Shown piece by piece: positions 6,603-12,441 of a DNA stretch of 12,441 nucleotides. The DNA lies in the NCBI GenBank assembly GCA_017646555.1, contig JAGCMG010000034.1:1-12441 (forward strand). Direction: 5' to 3'. Origin of the DNA: Clostridia bacterium (GTDB lineage Bacteria; Bacillota; Clostridia; Christensenellales; Borkfalkiaceae). The notes under the pieces are model-generated. The model searched no databases and was not told the origin of the DNA. It was given only the letters and a program-made list of their open reading frames with translations. Numbering within the stretch: position 1 is the stretch's first letter; every line of letters begins with the position of its first letter. A program made the position numbers and the translations under genes.

Positions 6603-6636
6603 TCCGTATAGCAACGCTTGCGCGCCACTATACGGA
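6603..6636 (-). terminator. Probable terminator of the surface-protein gene
   Basis: Arms TCCGTATAG and CTATACGGA pair perfectly over 9 bp around a 16-base GC-rich loop. On the minus strand the hairpin is followed by TTTATTTT. It lies 35 bp past the stop of the secreted-protein gene and 17 bp before the AP2-protein ATG, so it probably separates the two transcripts. Confidence 0.65.
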
Positions 6637-6670
6637 AATATTATTCTTTTAATTCAGTTTATCGAAATGA

Positions 6671-8242
6671 TTAGAAAGGAATGTAAGCTGAACCATTTAC
6701 ATAGATTTCATAAACAGACTTTGGATAGTTGTTTAAATCTACTGCAAATTCGTATTCATCTGCACAAGCAGTAGCATCGTTATCGTTAGCATCGATGATA
6801 CCACCAGAGCTGTATACGTAGTATGCTACAGGACCTTCTAAGGTAGAACCGCTAACAGCGAGTCTAGCGTTGCCAGAAACTGCTACGCATGCTGCAGGAG
6901 CAGAACCATCTAAAGCAGTACCAGTAGTAATGATACAATTTTCAACACTAGCAGATGCACCACCAACGCATACAGAAACGCCTTGGGTGTTAATTTCTAC
7001 TTTGCTGAATACTGCAAGACCCTTACCGTATACTGAGAAACCATAGTAAGAGGTGTAAGAACCACCAACAACGGTTACGTTAATGATAGCGTCAGGATTT
7101 GAATCCACAACTTCACCTGAGTGAATAATGTAGCTGTCATCAGAAGAATCTACATAAGTAACGTCGTTAAGAACGATATCAACGAGGTCATTACCATCTC
7201 TGAGCTTAATGAATGCGCCGTTGTCAGCATTAGAAACGTAGCTACCACCGTTAAGGGTTACATCTACATTGGTGCTGCCTGCAGCAACATTGATAAGACC
7301 ATACTTACCAACAACGATATCTTGTGTATTAGCATTGTTGTTAATTACTAATGAAGTATCAGACATCATGTTGAATGGACGAGTAACGTTAAGTGAATCA
7401 GTTAACATAGTGCTATTAGCTAAGTTAATAGTGATATCACCTACTACATTGATAGTTTGAGTAACGTCGAAAGTACCTTTTACGTTAACAACTACAGGAG
7501 AAGTCTTGGTAGTATCAGATAATACTTCAGCAAGTTGTTCTTCGTTGTATACGTTTCTTACTACAAAGCTATCAAATTCAGAATCAACGTCATATTGGTC
7601 GTCGAAGTCATCACTTTCAGCAGTAACTTGGGTAGCAAGAATAAGGATATCGAAATCGCCACAGAGGCTTAAGCCTTGGTATTCGTTACCAGCTTCTTTA
7701 TCCATTACTAATGCGATACCGAGGTACTTAGCTTCGCCAGCTGCGAGTACGCCGTAGGTAGTAGTTTCGATAGTGTTAACGAAGTCTTTAACAGTACCAA
7801 CATGTTGCCAGTTTGCTACAACTTCATCTCTAACAGTGATACCGAAATCGCTATCAGAAGGATTTACGTAAACTTGAATTACGTCTGCGAGCATGCTAAG
7901 TTCGTAATCAGATACGAATTTAGCGTACCATTTGAGTGCCAAAGAACCTTCGTTAGAAATACGGAGTGCAGTTACATCCATATAACCAGGTTCCCAATTG
8001 TCATAATTAAAGATTGCTGCTTGAGTATCTTTGATTGATTGATAATATTCATCACCAACGCAGTCAAGACTGGTCTTTTCAGCAAGGTCAATCTTTAACG
8101 TACCAGCTACGATTTTGTTTCCGGTGCTGGTTACGGAATCCGTGAACCACGCATAAGTAGTACCAACGAACATTGCAAGGCATAATACCATAGCAATAAC
8201 ACTGGCTAAAATTGCGCGCTTCGTGGTTTTTTTGTTTGCCAT
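6671..8242 (-). CDS. Secreted surface protein: SipW-type signal, TasA/camelysin-like domain, beta-helix
   Basis: An exported protein of 523 residues. The N-terminus has a basic start (KKTTKR), a hydrophobic stretch at about 10-27, and the sequence TTYAWFTDSVTS followed by GTLKIDL, the hallmark of SipW-dependent signal peptides of TasA/camelysin-type fibre proteins; cleavage is expected near A31. Residues ~32-205 resemble that domain. From ~225 to the end, short beta-strand repeats rich in Asn, Gly, Ser and Val (such as TINVVGDITINLANSTML and VTVVGGSYTSYYGFSVYG) suggest a right-handed beta-helix. No LPXTG motif, C-terminal membrane segment or SipW peptidase is visible in the window. GGAGGT eight bases before the ATG implies strong translation. 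I see no strong promoter in the 83 bp directly upstream; see the invertible-element finding. A role in surface fibres, matrix or adhesion is inferred. Confidence 0.85.
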   Translation of the reverse strand: MANKKTTKRAILASVIAMVLCLAMFVGTTYAWFTDSVTSTGNKIVAGTLKIDLAEKTSLDCVGDEYYQSIKDTQAAIFNYDNWEPGYMDVTALRISNEGSLALKWYAKFVSDYELSMLADVIQVYVNPSDSDFGITVRDEVVANWQHVGTVKDFVNTIETTTYGVLAAGEAKYLGIALVMDKEAGNEYQGLSLCGDFDILILATQVTAESDDFDDQYDVDSEFDSFVVRNVYNEEQLAEVLSDTTKTSPVVVNVKGTFDVTQTINVVGDITINLANSTMLTDSLNVTRPFNMMSDTSLVINNNANTQDIVVGKYGLINVAAGSTNVDVTLNGGSYVSNADNGAFIKLRDGNDLVDIVLNDVTYVDSSDDSYIIHSGEVVDSNPDAIINVTVVGGSYTSYYGFSVYGKGLAVFSKVEINTQGVSVCVGGASASVENCIITTGTALDGSAPAACVAVSGNARLAVSGSTLEGPVAYYVYSSGGIIDANDNDATACADEYEFAVDLNNYPKSVYEIYVNGSAYIPF

Positions 8243-8325
8243 CTTTTTTTACCTCCTTGGTTATTATTTCGACAAACTATGTAATGAGAAATATCTCGTC
8301 ACATCAAAAAAAGTTATAAAAACAA

Positions 8326-8355
8326 AAGGCAACATAATATCAATTATGTTGCCTT
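8326..8355 (-). terminator. Left hairpin repeat, terminator on the minus strand
   Basis: AAGGCAACATAAT pairs perfectly with ATTATGTTGCCTT (13 bp) around the loop ATCA. On the minus strand the hairpin is followed by TTTTGTTTTT, so it should stop leftward transcripts before the surface-protein gene. Its inner 18 bp (8332-8349, ACATAATATCAATTATGT) recur in exact inverted orientation at 8534-8551. Confidence 0.75.
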
Positions 8356-8551
8356 ATTTATTAAATATCTAAAAAATTTTATATATTTAAACTATAAGTA
8401 AAAATCAAACGGTTTTTAATTTTTCTTATTTTAAGTAAAAATATATGGCTAAAAATATTTAAAAAAATATTGATTATTCTATAATTGTGTGATATAATCT
8501 TTATACTAAAATAATATAAGCGAAAGAAAGTATACATAATTGATATTATGT
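8332..8551. repeat. 18-bp inverted repeat pair bounding a candidate invertible promoter segment
   Basis: The left copy is ACATAATATCAATTATGT (8332-8349). The right copy (8534-8551) is its exact reverse complement. The central ATCA/TGAT is asymmetric, which fixes the relative orientation as inverted. The outer flanks are related too: AAAAGG followed by CA on the left, and AAAAGG followed by TAT on the right when reverse-complemented. The 184 bp between the cores contain one strong promoter and no gene. This layout fits an invertible element, but also a small inverted-repeat transposon remnant or paired terminators. Confidence 0.6.
8470..8498 (+). promoter_or_regulatory. Strong extended -10 promoter inside the inverted-repeat segment
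   Basis: TTGATT (8470-8475), a 17-bp spacer and TATAAT (8493-8498) preceded by TG-A form an extended -10 sigma-A promoter. It points rightward, away from the surface-protein gene. The only thing downstream is the hairpin and T-run at 8530-8563, so as drawn it would make an RNA of roughly 60 bases. If the segment flips, the -10 box would lie near 8385-8390 facing the surface-protein gene. Confidence 0.65.
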
Positions 8552-8563
8552 ATACCTTTTTTT
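8530..8563 (+). terminator. Right hairpin repeat with T-run, terminator on the plus strand
   Basis: GTATACATAAT pairs perfectly with ATTATGTATAC (11 bp) around the loop TGAT, and a run of seven T begins two bases later. It should stop the rightward promoter at 8470-8498 and any transcript heading antisense into the recombinase gene. The core is the inverted partner of the hairpin at 8326-8355. Confidence 0.75.
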
Positions 8564-8632
8564 AATTTAAACTATGTTTTTTGCGCGATTTTTAATTCGA
8601 CGATTGCTTTTTAATATTCGTTCAAAAACTAA

Positions 8633-9466
8633 TTAGTCTAACAAATTTAAGCCCTCAAGCATTTTTCTATGTTCCTTTCCAGCGCTTTGCAAATATATAC
8701 GCGTGGTATTAACGTTGCTATGCCCTAATAAGTCGGCTAATTTTATTACGTCCTTTTCGTTTTCGTAAAAACATTTTGCAAATAAACGTCTTAAATTGTG
8801 CGGAAAAACTTTACTTTCTTTTACTTTTGCGCTTTTTGCTAATCTTTTTAATTTTTTCCACACGCTAACTCTTGATATCGGCAAGCCCCTTTTCGTTACG
8901 AATATACTACCTGATAAAACGTTCTTTTCTTTGGCGTATTCAAGAAGTTTTTTACATAATTTTGGTAATATAAAAATTCTTCTAACTTTACCTTTTAAGT
9001 TTATAACTGCTTCCGCTTTCTTTACGCTTTCAACCGTTATAAACGATAATTCACTTATTCTTATGCCCGTCGAACAAATGGTTTGCAATATAAAACTTAT
9101 TTCTTTATTTTCTCGCTTTTTGGCCTCTTCTATTAAAATTTCATAATCACTTCTTAAAAGTTCTTTGTCTTCATGCCTAAAAGTTTCTTTTTGTAATATG
9201 AAATATTTTGCTTTTAATTTGTGCTTTTTTATGAAAATAAAAAACGAATTGAGTGATGCTATCATTGAATTTGCACTCTTTATTTTATACTCTTTTTTTA
9301 AATGCTCTTTATATTTTAAAACCGAGTCTTTATTTATTTTGCCATCTGCAAAATTTATAAATTTTTTAACGTCACGTTCGTATTTTTCTATAGTCGCTTT
9401 GCTTTTTTCTTTTAGTTTTAAATCATCAATAAACTTTTTTATTTGATTTTCATTTTTATTTTTCAT
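8633..9466 (-). CDS. Tyrosine recombinase / integrase
   Basis: A site-specific recombinase that cuts and rejoins DNA through a 3'-phosphotyrosine link. The 277-residue protein has an N-terminal SAM-like core-binding domain (about 1-95; KSKATIEKYERDVKKF) and a catalytic domain with the full residue set: R136 in STGIRISEL, K160 in the LKGK beta-hairpin, H223 and R226 in FPHNLRRLF, H249 in LLGHSN, and nucleophile Y258 in TTRIYL. No motif is missing, so it is probably active. It lacks the arm-binding extension common in phage integrases and is Xer-like in size. The 3' end lies about 80 bp from the right inverted repeat, which makes it a good candidate for inverting the 8332-8551 segment. An orphan integrase of a lost element is the alternative. 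Codons are more AT-rich than in the housekeeping genes by eye. A weak GGGAAA site precedes the ATG. Confidence 0.93.
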   Translation of the reverse strand: MKNKNENQIKKFIDDLKLKEKSKATIEKYERDVKKFINFADGKINKDSVLKYKEHLKKEYKIKSANSMIASLNSFFIFIKKHKLKAKYFILQKETFRHEDKELLRSDYEILIEEAKKRENKEISFILQTICSTGIRISELSFITVESVKKAEAVINLKGKVRRIFILPKLCKKLLEYAKEKNVLSGSIFVTKRGLPISRVSVWKKLKRLAKSAKVKESKVFPHNLRRLFAKCFYENEKDVIKLADLLGHSNVNTTRIYLQSAGKEHRKMLEGLNLLD

Positions 9467-9501
9467 TTATCGTTTCCCGTTAATTAACTTTTTTAATACA
9501 T

Positions 9502-9510
9502 TTTAGCACA
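9502..9510 (-). promoter_or_regulatory. Possible extended -10 box for the recombinase gene
   Basis: On the minus strand TGCTAAAAT gives an extended -10 element about 36 bp before the recombinase ATG. No convincing -35 hexamer lies 16-18 bp upstream. This is the best candidate in the 124-bp gap after the glycohydrolase terminator, but it is weak. Confidence 0.3.
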
Positions 9511-9550
9511 TTTTCACGATTAACGGTATTCCGAAACTTTACCATATAAA

Positions 9551-9580
9551 AAAATGCCGACGAGTTTTCGTCGGCATTTT
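9551..9580 (-). terminator. Terminator of the ADP-ribosylglycohydrolase gene
   Basis: AAAATGCCGACGA pairs perfectly with TCGTCGGCATTTT (13 bp) around a 4-base loop. On the minus strand the hairpin runs into seven T, a textbook intrinsic terminator. It begins about 10 bp past the glycohydrolase stop codon and separates that locus from the recombinase. Confidence 0.92.
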
Positions 9581-9590
9581 AATATGTAAA

Positions 9591-11147
9591 TTATTTGCTT
9601 ATTAAGTTGATTTTTGCTACTTCGTAAGTGTGTCTACCATTCATTGACATTTCGATAAGCACGGTATTCGTTTCTTTGATAAGTTCTTCAGCCGTAATCG
9701 TGAAAGTCGTTACACCGTCGTATTCGTACGAGTTATGTATTGCTACCGTTTTACTCTTTGCGCCGTCTACCTTAAGACCTGCGCCGGTATACGCAGTTAC
9801 GTTTACGTAATGTTGTTTTCTAAGCATTCCGTTATCGCTGATTTTTACCGTTAAGTTAATACTTTCGCCATTAGCGATATACGGCGCTTTATCTAACGTT
9901 ATTACTGCTTTGAAATTGTCGAAAGTGTAAAATATTGAGTTTTCTTTCAATGCGTTAAGTTCGTTCACGCTGAAATTATAAGTGCCACAATCTCTACTGC
10001 CCCATTTTAAATAGCGTGGATACGGTAAGTTATATAAGTCTTTACCTTCTTTTGCCGTTACTTCAAACGGAACGAGCGTATACGCCGTTTTATCTATGAA
10101 TTTTGGTATTGCGTTTAATATTCTATCGGTTAATTCGTCCGTCGTTTTTGGAATAGCGTTTTCTTTAGTAATCGTCGTCGATATACATACCGTATTAATT
10201 ATGTTGCCGATAGGCTTTATCCATTTTTCAGGAAGATTTTTATTGCCTAACACTATTCCTAAAAGCGCGCCGATAGTTGCTGCCGTGCAATCAGCGTCTT
10301 CACCACAATAGGTTGCAAGTTTTATCGTTTTTTCAAAATCACCCTCGCCATAATACCACGCTAAAATCGTTAAACCTACCGTATTTACTACGTCGTCGCC
10401 TGTGCTTGGAATTGGGTAGTCACCTTGCTTTTTAAGTTCGTCAATGTACTCTAAAGTTTCAAAAACAACACCAAACGTACCTGGGTATTTTGTCATTAAC
10501 GCCACTCTTGCGTCTTCAAAAGGCATACCTTTTTTGTAGCAGTCTTTTGCGAATAATATTACGTCTTTTATTCGGCTATCCTTTGCCACGTACGATAAGC
10601 CGATATCTACTAACTTATCTGTATCGCTTTCAACGAACGCTGCCGATTCCGTCGCTGCAAAGAAGATTTCAGCATCAATACCCTCACCATAGTGGTCCAC
10701 GCAAGCATCTAAATATGCAAAGTGCGCTGCCATTTCTGGATTGCCAGGCGCTAAACATGCCCAAATTTCACTTCTTATAAACGCGCCGTTAGATTGACCG
10801 TAATAGTTGTTGATTTTGCCCGAAAACGGTGGGTTTATTCCCCTTATCAAATTCGATTTGCCTATGCCGTATTCCGACCAAACAGGTACGATATACGTTA
10901 GCCAATAATCAGCCAAAATATCAGGTGTGATTTTGTTGCCGTATTCTTCGACGGCGTTTAACCATAAAAGTTGTAAATCCAAATCGTCGTTTGGTGGCGG
11001 GTTATTATCTATACCCTTTTGCGTGTAGTAATCTACTGGGAAAGTACCCCTTTTACATTCGAACGGTGCGCCCAATACGCCACCACTGTTTTTGCCGTTA
11101 TAGCAACCTAAAATTTTATCTTTTAAGAGTTCGTAACTTAATTTCAT
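9591..11147 (-). CDS. ADP-ribosylglycohydrolase-family protein with C-terminal beta domain
   Basis: Members of the ARH/DraG fold are Mg-dependent hydrolases that remove ADP-ribose from proteins or cleave related N-glycosidic bonds; many bacterial paralogues have unknown substrates. The N-terminal catalytic part (about 1-340) has GCYNGKNSGGVLGAPFE (14-30), the metal-binding segment NDDLDLQ (53-59) and the second metal motif CGEDADCTAATIGALLG (281-297), so both metal sites look intact. Residues ~385-518 form an additional, strand-rich domain (YNFSVNELNAL, INLTVKISDNGML) absent from classical ARH proteins; it may bind carbohydrate or complete the substrate pocket. There is no signal peptide, so it is cytoplasmic. 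It lies 83 bp downstream of an AraC gene on the same strand, near a Gfo/Idh-type oxidoreductase, which suggests sugar- or nucleoside-derived substrates and not protein de-ADP-ribosylation. A weak GGGG precedes the ATG. Confidence 0.87.
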   Translation of the reverse strand: MKLSYELLKDKILGCYNGKNSGGVLGAPFECKRGTFPVDYYTQKGIDNNPPPNDDLDLQLLWLNAVEEYGNKITPDILADYWLTYIVPVWSEYGIGKSNLIRGINPPFSGKINNYYGQSNGAFIRSEIWACLAPGNPEMAAHFAYLDACVDHYGEGIDAEIFFAATESAAFVESDTDKLVDIGLSYVAKDSRIKDVILFAKDCYKKGMPFEDARVALMTKYPGTFGVVFETLEYIDELKKQGDYPIPSTGDDVVNTVGLTILAWYYGEGDFEKTIKLATYCGEDADCTAATIGALLGIVLGNKNLPEKWIKPIGNIINTVCISTTITKENAIPKTTDELTDRILNAIPKFIDKTAYTLVPFEVTAKEGKDLYNLPYPRYLKWGSRDCGTYNFSVNELNALKENSIFYTFDNFKAVITLDKAPYIANGESINLTVKISDNGMLRKQHYVNVTAYTGAGLKVDGAKSKTVAIHNSYEYDGVTTFTITAEELIKETNTVLIEMSMNGRHTYEVAKINLISK

Positions 11148-11177
11148 TGTTTTTTGCCCCTTTTTCTCTTTATCTAT

Positions 11178-11213
11178 ATTTTACAACAATCTTGCTTAAA
11201 TTTATTGTAAAAT
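11178..11213. promoter_or_regulatory. Candidate operator: 9-bp inverted repeat upstream of the glycohydrolase gene
   Basis: ATTTTACAA (11178-11186) and TTGTAAAAT (11205-11213) are perfect inverted arms 18 bp apart, in the 83-bp gap between the AraC stop and the glycohydrolase ATG. A TATAGA box with no good -35 lies just inside the left arm on the minus strand, as expected for an activator-dependent promoter. A near-identical arrangement occurs at 5003-5036. Confidence 0.45.
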
Positions 11214-11230
11214 CGTACTTTTATGCAGTA

Positions 11231-12064
11231 TTATTGTTCTTTTTTTTGCAGTTTTCTATATTCGCCTGTCGTTACACCGAATTTCTTTTTGAACTGTTTT
11301 AAAAAATGTATTTCGTCGTTATACCCAACGGAAAAACCTATCTCTTTTGCGGTTAAAAGCGTTTCTTTTAAGAGTTTTTCGGCCTCGCTTAATCGTAAAT
11401 TTATTAGATACGCCGACGCAGTTATTCCAAATTTTTCCTTAAAAACTTTCGATAGGTACGATAAACTTACGTGCAAAGATTCTGCCACGCGCTCTAAATT
11501 GAACGAATTGAAGCGATAATTTAATTTTATTAGGTTTTTTGCTTTTTCAGCCACCGATTTGATTTTTTCCGACTTACCTGTTAAAGAGAGTTCTTCAGCC
11601 ACTAAATACAACGCTGATTTTGCTTTGTAATAGCCGATTTTCCCGTCTTCGTTTATCGTTTTTACTAACGACAAGAGTTCTTCTTCCAATAGGTCGTTTG
11701 AGTTGTCTCTAACGGGTTTGTCTTTTGAAAAACCTAAGTCCGTTACAAAACTCTCAGCCTGCTCACCAGTAAAATTAAACCATACGTAACGCCATTTGTC
11801 GTTTTCGTTCGGATAATACGCCATTTTTACCCCGACCGGCACGTAGAAAAATTGCTTTTTCTTTATTTCATGAATTTTGCCGTCTATTATTATTTGACCA
11901 CTCCCCGAAAAAACGTAGTGCAAGGAATACACGTCCCTAACTTGCAAAAATCGCCAGTCTTTAACTTTGTTAAAATCGTTGTAGCCTATATTTAATAGTT
12001 CTACTTCCGTCCCTTGATTTTCAAAATACGCGTGAAGTTCGCTTTTTATATTCGTTTCTATCAT
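11231..12064 (-). CDS. AraC-family transcriptional regulator with cupin sensor domain
   Basis: A 277-residue one-component regulator. The N-terminal AraC-type cupin domain (about 20-105) shows RDVYSLHYVFSGSGQIIIDG (43-62), QFFYVPVGVKMAYYP (71-85) and WRYVWFNFTG (91-100), a pattern typical of sugar-responsive MsmR/RafR-like members. The C-terminal domain (about 175-270) carries two helix-turn-helix units, LERVAESLHVSLSYLSKVF (190-208) and AKEIGFSVGYNDEIHFLKQF (239-258), and ends KKFGVTTGEYR, the family signature. A TTGACG-17-TATGAT promoter lies so close that the leader would be only about 10 bases; the ATG is kept because no later start fits. It is upstream of, and may be co-transcribed with, the glycohydrolase gene, and is divergent from the oxidoreductase gene. 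It probably controls one or both; the inducer is unknown. Confidence 0.92.
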   Translation of the reverse strand: MIETNIKSELHAYFENQGTEVELLNIGYNDFNKVKDWRFLQVRDVYSLHYVFSGSGQIIIDGKIHEIKKKQFFYVPVGVKMAYYPNENDKWRYVWFNFTGEQAESFVTDLGFSKDKPVRDNSNDLLEEELLSLVKTINEDGKIGYYKAKSALYLVAEELSLTGKSEKIKSVAEKAKNLIKLNYRFNSFNLERVAESLHVSLSYLSKVFKEKFGITASAYLINLRLSEAEKLLKETLLTAKEIGFSVGYNDEIHFLKQFKKKFGVTTGEYRKLQKKEQ

Positions 12065-12079
12065 ATAATCACCGATTAC

Positions 12080-12108
12080 ATCATACTACACCTATTACCT
12101 TTCGTCAA
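12080..12108 (-). promoter_or_regulatory. Promoter of the second AraC-family gene
   Basis: On the minus strand TTGACG (12103-12108) is followed after 17 bp by TATGAT (12080-12085). The start point near 12073 would leave only about 10 bases before the ATG, so initiation may be nearly leaderless. Confidence 0.6.
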
Positions 12109-12172
12109 TATCTAATTTGAAAAAATTTTTGCAAAATCACAAAAAAACACAGTTTTTTAATAAATTATTCCA

Positions 12173-12201
12173 TTGATTTTAAGCGCTTTTGTAAGTATAA
12201 T
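12173..12201 (+). promoter_or_regulatory. Promoter of the oxidoreductase gene with AAGCGCTT palindrome in the spacer
   Basis: TTGATT (12173-12178) and TATAAT (12196-12201) are 17 bp apart. The spacer contains the perfect 8-bp palindrome AAGCGCTT (12181-12188), which resembles the core of LacI-family operators. The outer bases of a full CcpA-type site are not conserved, so repression by such a protein is only a possibility. Confidence 0.65.
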
Positions 12202-12228
12202 TAAATAAAAACACAATAAAGGTGGATT

Positions 12229-12441
12229 ATGGAAAAATTAAATTTAGCGATTATCGGTTTAGGTCAACGTGGTTCGGGTCTTTTAAGCACTATCTTAAAA
12301 ACTATTCCTGAAATTGAAATCGTTGCTCTTTCCGACAACTATCAAGATAGGGTTGATAACGCTGTTAAAAGCGTTGTTGAAGCGCGTGGCAATACCCCGT
12401 TCGGTACGACCGATTATACTGAACTTCTTAAACGCGACGAC
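12229..12441 (+). CDS. Gfo/Idh/MocA-family oxidoreductase, N-terminal part (cut by window end)
   Basis: The first 71 residues of a probable NAD(P)-dependent sugar or cyclitol dehydrogenase. LNLAIIGLGQRGSGLL (4-19) is the beta-alpha nucleotide-binding turn of the Rossmann fold, with the GLGQRG form of the GxGxxG motif. EIVALSDNYQDRV (30-42) gives the second strand ending in an acidic residue that usually binds the adenosine ribose. The catalytic EKP-type motif lies beyond the window. A GGTGG four bases before the ATG and a good promoter fix the start. It is divergent from an AraC regulator that probably controls it. The substrate cannot be named; the neighbouring ARH-type hydrolase suggests a shared glycoside or nucleoside-related pathway. 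Confidence 0.85.
   Translation, partial: MEKLNLAIIGLGQRGSGLLSTILKTIPEIEIVALSDNYQDRVDNAVKSVVEARGNTPFGTTDYTELLKRDD

Larger units (their letters stand above)
8243..8632. other. 390-bp non-coding region between surface protein and recombinase
   Basis: No credible coding sequence lies here. From left to right it holds the GGAGGT ribosome binding site of the surface-protein gene (near 8251-8256), about 70 bp of leader without a clear promoter, and a left hairpin repeat (8326-8355). A very AT-rich spacer follows with a plus-strand promoter (8470-8498), then a right hairpin repeat (8530-8555) with a T-run, and about 70 bp of unremarkable AT-rich DNA up to the recombinase stop codon. Confidence 0.8.

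Noticed and set aside
7121..8038. Several plus-strand open frames opposite the surface-protein gene
   Set aside because: They are mirror frames of a strongly supported gene with a GGAGGT site and a clear signal peptide; their translations show no recognisable domain.
8243..8325. A minus-strand promoter (TTGATG-18-TACATA) directly before the surface-protein gene
   Set aside because: Both hexamers match poorly compared with the clear promoters elsewhere in the window; it cannot be excluded but is not supported.
8381..8409. A minus-strand promoter (TTGATT-17-ATATAT) inside the inverted-repeat segment
   Set aside because: The -10 box is poor and the region is so AT-rich that such matches are expected by chance; its transcript would also meet the left terminator.
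12178..12191. A CcpA cre site in the oxidoreductase promoter
   Set aside because: Only the inner AGCGCT core fits; the outer TG and CA bases are absent, so only a generic palindrome is reported.
1..12441. CRISPR arrays, tRNA or rRNA genes, insertion sequences and integration att sites
   Set aside because: No regularly spaced direct repeats, cloverleaf or rRNA-like sequence, transposase or convincing flanking direct repeats were seen by eye.

Overview
The window looks like the chromosome of a low-GC Gram-positive bacterium of the Clostridia/Firmicutes type. The order ylxM-ffh-rpsP-khpA-rimM-trmD-rbgA-rnhB is the Firmicutes arrangement of this cluster. Intergenic regions are very AT-rich, sigma-A-like promoters match the consensus closely, and several genes carry GGAGG-type ribosome binding sites. 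The exact lineage cannot be read from the sequence.

Region 1 (1-4975, minus strand) is a housekeeping operon for protein export, ribosome assembly and tRNA modification. It starts at a perfect TTGACA-17-TATAAT promoter in front of ylxM. It runs through ffh, rpsP and khpA, passes a terminator-like hairpin pair, and continues through rimM, trmD, rbgA and rnhB. Two points depart from the usual picture. rplS is missing between trmD and rbgA. rnhB is interrupted by an in-frame TAA (93-95), although conserved RNase HII sequence continues in the same frame to the window edge.

Region 2 (4976-6060) holds an AraC-family regulator transcribed divergently from the ffh operon, closed by a bidirectional terminator.

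Region 3 (6059-9590, minus strand) is accessory. It contains an AP2-domain protein with a cysteine cluster, a secreted 523-residue protein with a SipW-type signal peptide, a TasA/camelysin-like domain and a predicted beta-helix, a 390-bp non-coding gap, and a tyrosine recombinase. The gap holds two inverted copies of an identical 18-bp sequence, each at the centre of a larger hairpin, about 184 bp apart, with a strong promoter between them that currently points away from the surface-protein gene. Together with the neighbouring recombinase this looks like an invertible promoter (phase-variation switch) captured in the OFF orientation. This is the most interesting signal in the window; it is an inference that read mapping could test.

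Region 4 (9551-12441) looks like a small catabolic or signalling locus: an ADP-ribosylglycohydrolase-family enzyme with an extra C-terminal domain, a second AraC regulator immediately upstream on the same strand, and a divergent Gfo/Idh/MocA-type oxidoreductase cut by the window end. A TTTACAA/TTGTAAA inverted repeat with 17-18 bp spacing occurs upstream of both the glycohydrolase and the first AraC gene, suggesting a shared operator.
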